Positions 1 to 7,540 of a stretch of DNA of 12,828 nucleotides are shown one piece after another. Where the stretch lies: the NCBI GenBank assembly GCA_014799645.1, contig JAAVHQ010000011.1:1-12828 (forward strand), in the 5' to 3' direction. Made by a program: the position numbers and the translations under genes. Numbering within the stretch: position 1 is the first letter of the stretch; each line of letters opens with the position of its first letter. Origin of the DNA: Clostridiales bacterium (GTDB taxonomy: Bacteria; Bacillota; Clostridia; Christensenellales; UBA3700). The notes beneath the pieces were generated by a model. That model made no database searches, was not told the DNA's origin, and saw only the letters and a program-made list of their open reading frames with translations.

Positions 1-1
1 T

Positions 2-3000
2 CTTTCATATCCGTCGGATATGAAAGACGCCGGCACTTATACAGTGACGGCGAAGATTTCTCAACAGAAATTACAAGAAGACCCGGAATTTACTTTCAAA
101 GGCGGCGAGACCGAATTAACATTCAATTTCACTATCACTAAAAAACCAATAGAATGTGAATTAAAACCTGACTCGGGAGGCGGAGGGTATGTAGTCACGC
201 CGAAAGTCGTTGATAATGACCCTGACGCCAATAAGATATACGACACGGATACGGGGGATCGAGCGCCGACGTTTACAATTACTTACACAAACACAAAAAC
301 GGAAGTTTCGTCAACCGAATATCCAACAGCGGTAGGTACGTATACCGTCACCGCAACAATGAACCCAAACAATAACTATGAATTGAAAGGGACTTGTCAA
401 GCGGCGAGCAACCTTGTCATCACAGCAAGATCGGTGACAGAGCCGAGTATAGCGGCGAATAGTCTGCCATACGACGGGCAAATACGAGAGTTTGCAATCA
501 ACGGATTGAGCAGTGACGTAAGTATCGTGCCTGTCTCGGATGGACTGACGTTTGAGGACGGAAAACTCAAGGTCAAGGACGCAGGTACTTATTACGCCAA
601 GGTTTCGCTAGTCGACACAAGCGCTACGGTGTGGTCAAAAGGCGGAACGGATAGTTTCTCACTGTCCGTGACAATAACTGCGTTGACGTTGAGCGTTGAC
701 GTAAGTTGCGATGCGGACAATTACAGTTGGAATTACGGAGTTAAGCCGACCGTTACAATCACGGAAAATTCATTGCCCGGCGATACGGTAGATTTGGATA
801 TATACTACGTCAAGACGGGAGATAGCGCGCAAATCAGAGACTTCACCAAGTCGGTTAGCGGCAAGACGACAACGTTGACAATGGCTGGAGCAATACCGCA
901 AGGAACGTATACGCTTTACGTAGTAAAGGCAGCCGCAAGCAGCAGTAACGCCAACGGCAATTATACAATGGCGACAAAGACTGTACCTTTTACCGTCAAG
1001 GGCAGAGCGATTACGCTCAGTGACAGCGATATAGTCTGGTTGTGCAACAACAATCAGGTAGGAGACGGAGACGGTTACTCCGTGACGTACAATAGAAGTT
1101 CGTATAATTTCAGTATAGAGGACAAAAATCTTGCTTCGCTGGGAGTCAAGATAGCGCAGAACGGATACGGCGGAGACAACAATAAGATAGACGCAAAGGC
1201 GACTGCGTATACAGTCACCGTGCGATTGGTAAATCTAGACAATACGTATGAGAGTTACGACAAGACGTATTCGCTATCCTATTATATAAACAAGGCGAAG
1301 TACGACCTATCCAAATTGAGTTGGCAAAGCGTCAATGAGTTGGAGTTTGACGGCACGTCTCAGTCGGTGACGTTGGAAAGCAAAATGCCGACGGGCTTGA
1401 TTGCGCATTACACGGAAAACAGTTACGTAGCCGTAGGTAATTACACCGCAAAAGTCACGTTTACGGTAGCCGACGCCAACAATTACGAACAACCTATTAA
1501 AGGGAATAAGGAAACTTATGACGGCGACTTCGACTTTGAATTTGAGTGGAAGATAATTCAAGCGACAATCAACGTAAGTTGGAACGACCCCAACGAGAGC
1601 GGCAACGTCACCGAGTATATATGGCCGACGTTAAAAAATCTACCGCAAAGCGATATGGTAGAGTATAAGTATTACGACAAGGATAGGAACGCCGTGACTA
1701 CTTTGCCAAGAGTAGAGGACGTGAACGAGGAGTTGACGTATTACGTGGTTGCAACGCTCAAAGACGCGTCTAAGAACAATTATAAATTATCTACGGGAGA
1801 CAACGCGGAATACGAACTGCATATAGGCAAGAAGAAAGAAATCGTCAGGTTGGAATTGAAATGGAATGGCGAGAATATAGACGGCAAGCAGTTGGAGTAT
1901 TCGGGAAATGCGTACGCGCCGACAGTAGAGATATTGGAGTCCAACGGTGGAGTAGGAGCGCAAGATATTACGCTCAAATATTACAGAAACGGCGCGACCA
2001 ATTCTTTGAACGGCGAACCTACCGCAGTGGGCAAGTATAGAGTAGAAGTAATTCTCGACGCAGGTAAGAGAGATAACAACTATATCGACAGCAATTGCGC
2101 GGAGTTTAATTTCGAGATAATCAAAGCCACGGTAGACACGTCGGGAATAGTGTGGGGATATATAATAGGAGACGGAGAAGAGACGGAGTATACCACGGCG
2201 TTGCCGTATACGAGAGTGGACGGCAAGGAAGTGGCTTACAAGGTGTCACTTATCAACGTGCCTGAGATATTATTGGAGCATATTGCTTATACGGGCGACA
2301 AAGAGAAGAGCAAAGTAGGCAATTACACGGTACAATTTGCCGTGGGCGATTTGGGTAGCAACTACAACCCTGTGGAGATGCCAAGCGCGTTGCCCACAAG
2401 ATTGAATTGGAGTATAGATAAGAGATATCTACCAACACCCGTCTTTGACAGGAGTTGGACGGTATTTGACGGCGAAGAGCACGATTTCGCTCAGATGTTC
2501 GGCATCACCGAAGAGGGATGGGAAAACTATATGACTATGACCGTCACAAAAGACGGAAATACTTTCGAGGGTATAGACGGAGACAAGTACAAGGCGTTCC
2601 ATTCGGGAGAGTATACAGTAGTATTCGATTTGGTAGATTACGACAATATAGACTTCGTTGACGGAGTATGGCCGGCGGCGTCTATTCAAGTCAAGGTCAA
2701 GGCGAAAGAGATTGAAGTTGAGTGGCAAGGTAGCAATACCAACGCAACGTTGGTACTTGACGATTGGGTAAAGACGTACGTAGAATATAGGTACAAAGAC
2801 GGCGAAGGCAATATACTTGCTAATGGTATACGAGATATGGAAGCAGGCGTGACGTATTACAAAGAAGCGTACGCAAAAGACGGCTATGAGGACGATATAA
2901 AGATATACGGCGAGCCAAAGACGGTACTAAGACCTGGATCAAGCGCATCGGTGGAAAAACCTGTGTTTGACGCCAACAAGAAAGTGACGTATGACGGCAA

Positions 3001-4939
3001 TCCGCATAGCATAGAAGAATTTTTGAGAAGCGGAGAGATGCCTACGGGAGTCAAGTTTGAGGTGTTGGACGGCAACTTGACAGACGCCGGCGAATACACC
3101 GTGAGAATAAGCCTTGAAGACGAGGAGATATTCACTTGGGATGACGAAGAGGGAAGTACAGACAGTTACACTGTCACCGTTAAGATAGAAAAGGCGGTTA
3201 TCACTCAAAACAAGTTGAATTGGACAGTGGGAGAAGACGGCGTACCTACGCTTTCAGTGAGAGGAAACAGCGAAATAGAGTTTACGTATACGTATTATGA
3301 CGAAGAAGGCTACGAACTTACGCTTGCAGAAATCGCCGACGGAATGGAAGTGGCAAAGGTAGTCGCTAGACTGGACAACGTCAATTACGAAATGATAGAC
3401 GCAAGCAACAACGTTGTGGAAGAAGTCTCGTATTCGCCTAACGAGGATAACAAAGATCCTAACGGCGGAGACCAAGATGGCGATAAGGAAAATCCGACTT
3501 TCGACTTGGGCAAAGTGGGTGAGATACTCAAACAATGGTGGCAAGTAATTGCGAGCGTAATCAGTATAATATTGATAATAATATTTGTATCCAAGGGCAT
3601 AGGCTACGCGAATAAGAAGAAAGAGAATAAGCGACTTGTTGAGAAGTACGGTTCTCTCTTTGCTACGGGCTTGTTTGGTTGGGAATACTCGACGTGGACG
3701 GCAATCGCTTGCATACTAATGGGAGTGGCAGTACTAGCGTTTATCTTTATGCTTTTGGAAAAGAGCGCATTTAAGAAATCTCAAAGAGGTCTTGAAGATG
3801 TAAAAGAAGAGTATGACCGCAAGAATAAGGACGAGGATATGAAGCGAATGTTTATGATGTTCGGCGGAAATCCGAATACGAACGGCGGAGCGCAAGGCGG
3901 CTTTGCTTATCAAGGCATAGGCGTGGAAGACATACGCGGAATAGTGTCGGAGACTATGACGGCTCTCTTGCCGAGTATGCAGCAAATGTTGCTGCCGCAA
4001 CAAGCGTCCTCGAATGACGAGGTAGTACAAAAACTCATTGAACAAAATGAAAAACTTATGCAACAACTTGCCGAAAAGTCGGATGAGAGAGAAGTCGCAG
4101 CGTCAAGCGTAAGCGAAGAAGTGCTCGACAGACTTGCAAGCAAGTTGCAACCTGCGCAATCCAACGTAAACGATGACGTCCTTGAAAGACTCGTCGACAG
4201 ATTGCAACCGGTTTCCAACACTGACACTATTCTCAAAGTAGTGGAAAAGACGGAACACAATGACGAGACAATCAAGCAACTTCTCAAAAATCAAGAGATG
4301 TTGATGAGACAGATGATTGAACTTACAACCAAGCAATCCGAACCGCAAGTGGTCGAGAAGATTGTGGAGAAGGAAGTAAAAGTCGAAGTCCCTGTCGAAA
4401 AAATTGTTGAAAAGAAAGTCGAAGTACCCGTTGAGGTGGAAAAGATTGTAGAAGTGCCGATAGAGGTGGAGAAGGTAGTCGAGAAAATTGTCGAAATCCC
4501 TGCCGAGAAACCTGCGCCCAAGGCAGCGAAAGCGCCTGCGCCTAGACTTACGCTTGACGAGGCTTACGCGAAGTTGTCCGCTAGCCAAAAGAAGATTTTC
4601 GATACGCTCAAAGCCTACGCGCTTTCCAAAGACAAGTGCAAAGAGAAGAAGTCGACTTACTTCACGGTGCTTGGACAGTCTACCGTCAATCCGCTCGTCA
4701 AGTTGACGATAAAGAAGAACATGACTGTTGCGCTCTTCAAGATGGAAGACGAGTATTTCAAAGATATTCGCCGCGGAGCAAGTAGCGACGGCACGAAAGT
4801 CAAAGTCAAAGAGACGGAAGTCGTAGTCGGCGACAATCAAGCGCTCTCTACTGCAAAAGATATGATTGATCTTAGGGAAGACCAAATTGAGCGTTATAAT
4901 GATTTTCTCAAAGAGCAGAAGAGTATGCGCAAAAAGTAA
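2..4939 (+). CDS. Giant MBG/Ig-like repeat surface protein with two TM helices, coiled coil and C-terminal domain (5' truncated)
   Basis: The reading frame is open from the window edge (it reads LSYPSD before the Met at base 20), so this is the 3' part of a longer gene and that Met is not the start. Numbering from that Met, residues 1 to about 1140 are 12-13 Ig-like modules of 80-100 residues. Each ends in a G-x-Y-x-V strand, such as DAGTYTVTAKI, AVGNYTAKVTF, KVGNYTVQFAV and DAGEYTVRISL, and many open with a YDG-type strand such as KVTYDGNPHSIEEF. This is the pattern of MBG/bacterial Ig-like domains. An acidic linker (about 1140-1160) leads to hydrophobic helices near 1175-1196 and 1226-1246. 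Then come charged coiled-coil-like segments, VEK/VEV repeats (1444-1495), and a lysine-rich domain of about 130 residues (1505-1639). The protein is probably an envelope adhesin or stalk; the ligand is unknown. I do not recognise the C-terminal domain. There is no LPXTG sorting signal. Confidence 0.85.
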   Translation, partial: LSYPSDMKDAGTYTVTAKISQQKLQEDPEFTFKGGETELTFNFTITKKPIECELKPDSGGGGYVVTPKVVDNDPDANKIYDTDTGDRAPTFTITYTNTKTEVSSTEYPTAVGTYTVTATMNPNNNYELKGTCQAASNLVITARSVTEPSIAANSLPYDGQIREFAINGLSSDVSIVPVSDGLTFEDGKLKVKDAGTYYAKVSLVDTSATVWSKGGTDSFSLSVTITALTLSVDVSCDADNYSWNYGVKPTVTITENSLPGDTVDLDIYYVKTGDSAQIRDFTKSVSGKTTTLTMAGAIPQGTYTLYVVKAAASSSNANGNYTMATKTVPFTVKGRAITLSDSDIVWLCNNNQVGDGDGYSVTYNRSSYNFSIEDKNLASLGVKIAQNGYGGDNNKIDAKATAYTVTVRLVNLDNTYESYDKTYSLSYYINKAKYDLSKLSWQSVNELEFDGTSQSVTLESKMPTGLIAHYTENSYVAVGNYTAKVTFTVADANNYEQPIKGNKETYDGDFDFEFEWKIIQATINVSWNDPNESGNVTEYIWPTLKNLPQSDMVEYKYYDKDRNAVTTLPRVEDVNEELTYYVVATLKDASKNNYKLSTGDNAEYELHIGKKKEIVRLELKWNGENIDGKQLEYSGNAYAPTVEILESNGGVGAQDITLKYYRNGATNSLNGEPTAVGKYRVEVILDAGKRDNNYIDSNCAEFNFEIIKATVDTSGIVWGYIIGDGEETEYTTALPYTRVDGKEVAYKVSLINVPEILLEHIAYTGDKEKSKVGNYTVQFAVGDLGSNYNPVEMPSALPTRLNWSIDKRYLPTPVFDRSWTVFDGEEHDFAQMFGITEEGWENYMTMTVTKDGNTFEGIDGDKYKAFHSGEYTVVFDLVDYDNIDFVDGVWPAASIQVKVKAKEIEVEWQGSNTNATLVLDDWVKTYVEYRYKDGEGNILANGIRDMEAGVTYYKEAYAKDGYEDDIKIYGEPKTVLRPGSSASVEKPVFDANKKVTYDGNPHSIEEFLRSGEMPTGVKFEVLDGNLTDAGEYTVRISLEDEEIFTWDDEEGSTDSYTVTVKIEKAVITQNKLNWTVGEDGVPTLSVRGNSEIEFTYTYYDEEGYELTLAEIADGMEVAKVVARLDNVNYEMIDASNNVVEEVSYSPNEDNKDPNGGDQDGDKENPTFDLGKVGEILKQWWQVIASVISIILIIIFVSKGIGYANKKKENKRLVEKYGSLFATGLFGWEYSTWTAIACILMGVAVLAFIFMLLEKSAFKKSQRGLEDVKEEYDRKNKDEDMKRMFMMFGGNPNTNGGAQGGFAYQGIGVEDIRGIVSETMTALLPSMQQMLLPQQASSNDEVVQKLIEQNEKLMQQLAEKSDEREVAASSVSEEVLDRLASKLQPAQSNVNDDVLERLVDRLQPVSNTDTILKVVEKTEHNDETIKQLLKNQEMLMRQMIELTTKQSEPQVVEKIVEKEVKVEVPVEKIVEKKVEVPVEVEKIVEVPIEVEKVVEKIVEIPAEKPAPKAAKAPAPRLTLDEAYAKLSASQKKIFDTLKAYALSKDKCKEKKSTYFTVLGQSTVNPLVKLTIKKNMTVALFKMEDEYFKDIRRGASSDGTKVKVKETEVVVGDNQALSTAKDMIDLREDQIERYNDFLKEQKSMRKK
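4349..4507 (+). repeat. VEKIVEK/VEVPVE periodic repeat inside the surface protein gene
   Basis: This is a stretch of imperfect short repeats coding for alternating Val-Glu-Lys-Ile-Val-Glu-Lys and Val-Glu-Val-Pro units, for example VEKIVEKEVKVEVPVEKIVE. The codons vary between units (gtg/gtc/gta, gag/gaa), so the amino-acid pattern is conserved more than the DNA. This points to selection on the protein rather than to very recent slippage. It probably forms a rigid, charged stalk or spacer between the coiled coil and the C-terminal domain, comparable to the Pro/Glu/Lys/Val-rich spacers of other envelope proteins. Confidence 0.8.
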
Positions 4940-4966
4940 TAAGCAACCAACTTCGTCCAAATTGAT

Positions 4967-4995
4967 AAGCCCTGCTAGCATTGCTAGCAGGGCTT
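4967..4995 (+). terminator. Intergenic hairpin terminator between convergent genes
   Basis: A 13-bp perfect stem (AAGCCCTGCTAGC with GCTAGCAGGGCTT) closes a 3-base ATT loop, starting 28 bases after the stop of the surface protein gene. It is followed by TTGTTATCC, so the U tract is weak on the plus strand, and there is no real U tract on the minus strand. It lies between two convergent genes, so it may limit read-through from both. The hairpin is certain; termination efficiency is inferred. Confidence 0.7.
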
Positions 4996-5039
4996 TGTTA
5001 TCCGTTACTTATTTACTTTTCACTATTACTTTTTACTTA

Positions 5040-5948
5040 TCAAAGCATTACGCTCAACGAGTGCTTTTTATCCGCGAATTTTGATATAAAGGTTTCCCCA
5101 TATCTATTGATAAGCGCTTGACCGCCGAGTTGGGTACAAATTATAGTTTTCTTTTTGCTCGCGAGTCTTTTTTCAAGGGTAGAGAAGAGATATTCGAGAG
5201 TTACGTTCTTGTATATCGGTTCTGCGCCGAGGTTGTCGATTATCAGCATTTCGCATTCGTTCACGTAGTCGAAGAATTTACTAAGCGCAGTTTGCTTGTG
5301 CGTATGCTTATCCAAAAAGATATTTATAAGTTCAAACGACGTGACGTAGAATACGCTCACGTTCCTTTTGAGCAAGTCGTCGGCGACCGCCACGGCTAGA
5401 GAAGTCTTGCCGATACCGCTTGCGCCCGAGAAGATAAAGTTTTGCCACTTGCACGCGTTGAAATTTCCGCATACCTTTTCGCTCATTATCTTGTAAAGTT
5501 TGTTTATTCCGACCTTTTGGGGATTGTCTGAATTAGAGTATGTATTGTCCTCAAAAGTAAACTTTGGCATAGGCGAAACGCTCTTGTAGTCGCAAAGAAG
5601 TGTGTTGTATTCTTTGAGCAGACACTTGCAAGGCTGTCCGTCTACGTAACCGCTGTCCTTACAAATAGGGCAAGTATAGTTTGGCGAGAAATTCAAGTTG
5701 TTGGTCTTGATATAATCCGCGATATTTTTATTAAGATTGGCAAGCGCGTTTTCCGTTTCTTGCGAGTCTTGATTGAACGCTTTTTTGCGAGCCAAGTCCA
5801 ATTCCGCAGTCTTCTTATCTTTCAACATTTGCGAAAGAGCAGGGTGCAAGTCCAACAAAGCTTTGTTGCTTTTTTGGCTGTTTTCCTTAGCAATCGCCCT
5901 TTTGGTGGCGTATATCGTGTCTAGTCTTTGCGCAAAATATTTCAACAT
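5040..5948 (-). CDS. DnaI/DnaC-like AAA+ ATPase, probable replicative helicase loader
   Basis: 302 residues, the usual size for DnaI/DnaC-type loaders. The N-terminal half is helical and carries a four-cysteine zinc-binding motif CPICKDSGYVDGQPCKC (Cys93, 96, 107, 109), as in Bacillus-type DnaI. The C-terminal half is an AAA+ domain with Walker A GASGIGKT (175-182), a Walker B-like LIIDNLGAEP (D238, N239), and a sensor-1-like strand TIICTQL (268-274). The family role is to bring the replicative helicase to the origin or to restart sites. Two positions differ from the usual pattern: Asn follows the Walker B Asp (usually DDLG), and FISKF stands where loaders normally have SR (box VII arginine). 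The gene starts 3 bases after the stop of the DnaD-like gene, and its GAGGG ribosome binding site lies inside that gene's last codons, so the two are co-transcribed. The family is clear; the exact role is inferred from the neighbour. Confidence 0.88.
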   Translation of the reverse strand: MLKYFAQRLDTIYATKRAIAKENSQKSNKALLDLHPALSQMLKDKKTAELDLARKKAFNQDSQETENALANLNKNIADYIKTNNLNFSPNYTCPICKDSGYVDGQPCKCLLKEYNTLLCDYKSVSPMPKFTFEDNTYSNSDNPQKVGINKLYKIMSEKVCGNFNACKWQNFIFSGASGIGKTSLAVAVADDLLKRNVSVFYVTSFELINIFLDKHTHKQTALSKFFDYVNECEMLIIDNLGAEPIYKNVTLEYLFSTLEKRLASKKKTIICTQLGGQALINRYGETFISKFADKKHSLSVML

Positions 5949-5951
5949 ATT

Positions 5952-7373
5952 TTAGCCCTCTATATCGTCCAACTCGTCGAGAGAGTAGAAGTAAGCGGAC
6001 AACTGTTCTTTGGTATAAGTAGGCGCTTGGCTTTGAGTATTGTTGACGAATGCGCCGTTTGCTTTGGCTTGCTCGATAGTCATTACGCCGTTGTTCTTCC
6101 ATTTTGCAAGCAAGTTGTTGAGCGCGGAAAGCGGCTTGCCTTGACAAAGGCTTGCGCCGTATTCAATCACGTCGTAGTCGAAATTCCACATCTGCGTCCA
6201 TACTTTATACATATCTCGATCGCCCGCGCAGACGTTGCGAGAATATCCTGTGAGTTCGATAATCTTCTTGATAGCCATATCCCTTTGCATAAGTTGAGCG
6301 AGATATTCGTTGATAGACTGCACGTTGACGCAACCTTCATTGTAAAATTTGATTACGCGCTTGTTCATACCCTCTAGCGTGCGGATAGAGTTGTCGAGGC
6401 AGTATTCGGCGATAAGCAAAATTGCGCTCTCGTCAAATCCGCGACCAGTCCAATTATTGATATACTTTTCCACAATATACTCGACGTTTTCGTAATAAAG
6501 TCCGAGCGTCTTGTTGACGTTGTAGGCGAGTTTGTATATCGCTTGCTTGTTGGCAAGGTAGTTTTCCATTTCCTGTACGCTCATAGCCTGATTGCGATAG
6601 AATTCGTCGAGTAGGGAATCCAGCCTAGCAAATCCGCCTTTGTTTTTGAGCGACTTGCCGGCAAAGAGTATAGCGTCGAGATTGAAGCCCCAACTGCCCG
6701 TCCATTTGAGATACAAATTCTTGTCTTCCAAATCCACTTCCGACTTCTTGCCGACGGCTTTGCAGATGAGACGAATCGCTTCGTTGGTCGTCTCCAACTG
6801 CCTGATTTTTTCGTCCACGTCCGCGAGCGTGCGTACGCCCTCGTCGAGCCAGTTTTTCGCAACGGCGAGAATATAGTTGGCTTTTATCTTTTCGCCTTTG
6901 AGGTTGACGCAATAGCGCGCAATCGTGATAAGCGTCTCGGGCTTGATTTTCGTCTCTTCGATAAAGTCGTAATATACGGTATATTGATTTATATTATTAA
7001 AGGCGACGCTGGGGAAGAGCGCTTCGAGTTGAGAATTGAAATCAGCGTATTTGTCCTTCTTGTAGTGTCTTGCGTACGCGCTCTTGATATTCTTATAGGA
7101 TACTGAGAATGGGGAATAACTCGTGATGTTGACAAGTCCCAAATCGGCGAGCCTACCGAATGCGCCTTCCACTTCTTCGGAAGTCACCGCCAAAGTATCG
7201 CAAATAAATTCGATACTGTTTTCGCTTGCCGACGGATTGGCGCAGAATGAAAGACCGAGCAAGTAAACTTTCAGTGAAAGTTCGTCGCACTCGGGCAAAT
7301 AATTGACGACAAAACTCTTGTCGAGCATTACAACGCCTTGTTCGTAATCTTTAGAAAGAGTACAAAAACCCAT
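5952..7373 (-). CDS. Long DnaD-like replication initiation protein with four DnaB_2-type units
   Basis: 473 residues, roughly double a typical DnaD of about 230. Residues 20-95 look like the winged-helix N-terminal domain of the DnaD family. After it come four related helical units with the DnaB_2 pattern (hydrophobic...W/F...N/D-G-V...T/S) at about 130-190 (AKNWLDEGVRTLADVDEKI), 199-273 (DEFYRNQAMSVQEMENYL), 278-358 (IKFYNEGCVNVQSINEYL) and 367-440 (AKWKNNGVMTIEQAK). Units 2 and 4 match best: NEAIRLICKAVG with DMAIKKIIELTG, and WTGSWGFNLDAI with WTQMWNFDYDVI. The short acidic tail YFYSLDELDDIEG resembles ends of other DnaD proteins. The start is fixed by AAGGAG six bases upstream of the ATG. 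DnaD proteins act with DnaA and the loader at origin opening and restart. This gene is first in an operon with the loader. Function is by family; the effect of the extra units is unknown. Confidence 0.85.
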   Translation of the reverse strand: MGFCTLSKDYEQGVVMLDKSFVVNYLPECDELSLKVYLLGLSFCANPSASENSIEFICDTLAVTSEEVEGAFGRLADLGLVNITSYSPFSVSYKNIKSAYARHYKKDKYADFNSQLEALFPSVAFNNINQYTVYYDFIEETKIKPETLITIARYCVNLKGEKIKANYILAVAKNWLDEGVRTLADVDEKIRQLETTNEAIRLICKAVGKKSEVDLEDKNLYLKWTGSWGFNLDAILFAGKSLKNKGGFARLDSLLDEFYRNQAMSVQEMENYLANKQAIYKLAYNVNKTLGLYYENVEYIVEKYINNWTGRGFDESAILLIAEYCLDNSIRTLEGMNKRVIKFYNEGCVNVQSINEYLAQLMQRDMAIKKIIELTGYSRNVCAGDRDMYKVWTQMWNFDYDVIEYGASLCQGKPLSALNNLLAKWKNNGVMTIEQAKANGAFVNNTQSQAPTYTKEQLSAYFYSLDELDDIEG

Positions 7374-7379
7374 ATCACA

Positions 7380-7385
7380 CTCCTT
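7380..7385 (-). promoter_or_regulatory. Ribosome binding site of the DnaD-like gene
   Basis: AAGGAG on the minus strand lies six bases before the ATG at 7373. It decides the start in favour of MGFCTLSK over the internal Met at residue 16. Confidence 0.75.
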
Positions 7386-7435
7386 GAAATATCATACAAA
7401 GTATGTTAGAATAAAATTAAATCATAATATAATAT

Positions 7436-7464
7436 ATCATATATAAAGAAAATAACAAAGACAA
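7436..7464 (-). promoter_or_regulatory. Candidate promoter of the DnaD/DnaI operon
   Basis: On the minus strand, TTGTCT (7464-7459) and TATGAT (7441-7436) are separated by 17 bases in a very AT-rich stretch about 60 bases upstream of the start codon. The -10 matches the consensus at five of six positions and the -35 at four. The surrounding AT bias makes chance matches likely, so this is only a candidate. Confidence 0.4.
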
Positions 7465-7484
7465 TTCGACTTCAATTTTGAAAA

Positions 7485-7500
7485 CCACAAAATATTGTGG
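7485..7500. repeat. Small inverted repeat upstream of the ABC exporter operon
   Basis: CCACAA and TTGTGG flank AATA, giving a perfect 6-bp stem 40 bases before the ATP-binding-protein gene. It could be an operator or a leader hairpin. The bacitracin and lantibiotic exporters this operon resembles are often regulated, but no regulator gene lies next to it. I saw no strong promoter for the exporter operon in 7374-7540. Confidence 0.3.
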
Positions 7501-7540
7501 GCGGAAAAGTTGAACGCACAAAAGTCGAAAACGGAGAGAT

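Noticed and set aside
4103..4981. 292-codon open frame on the minus strand opposite the 3' end of the surface protein gene
   Set aside because: It is a long antisense frame produced by the Glu/Lys/Val-rich codon pattern of the real gene. Its predicted protein is a low-complexity Phe/Leu/Arg/Asp mix, and it crosses the terminator hairpin.
7393..7405. CATAC/GTATG inverted repeat upstream of the DnaD-like gene
   Set aside because: 5-bp arms in very AT-rich DNA are expected by chance, and there is no second copy nearby.
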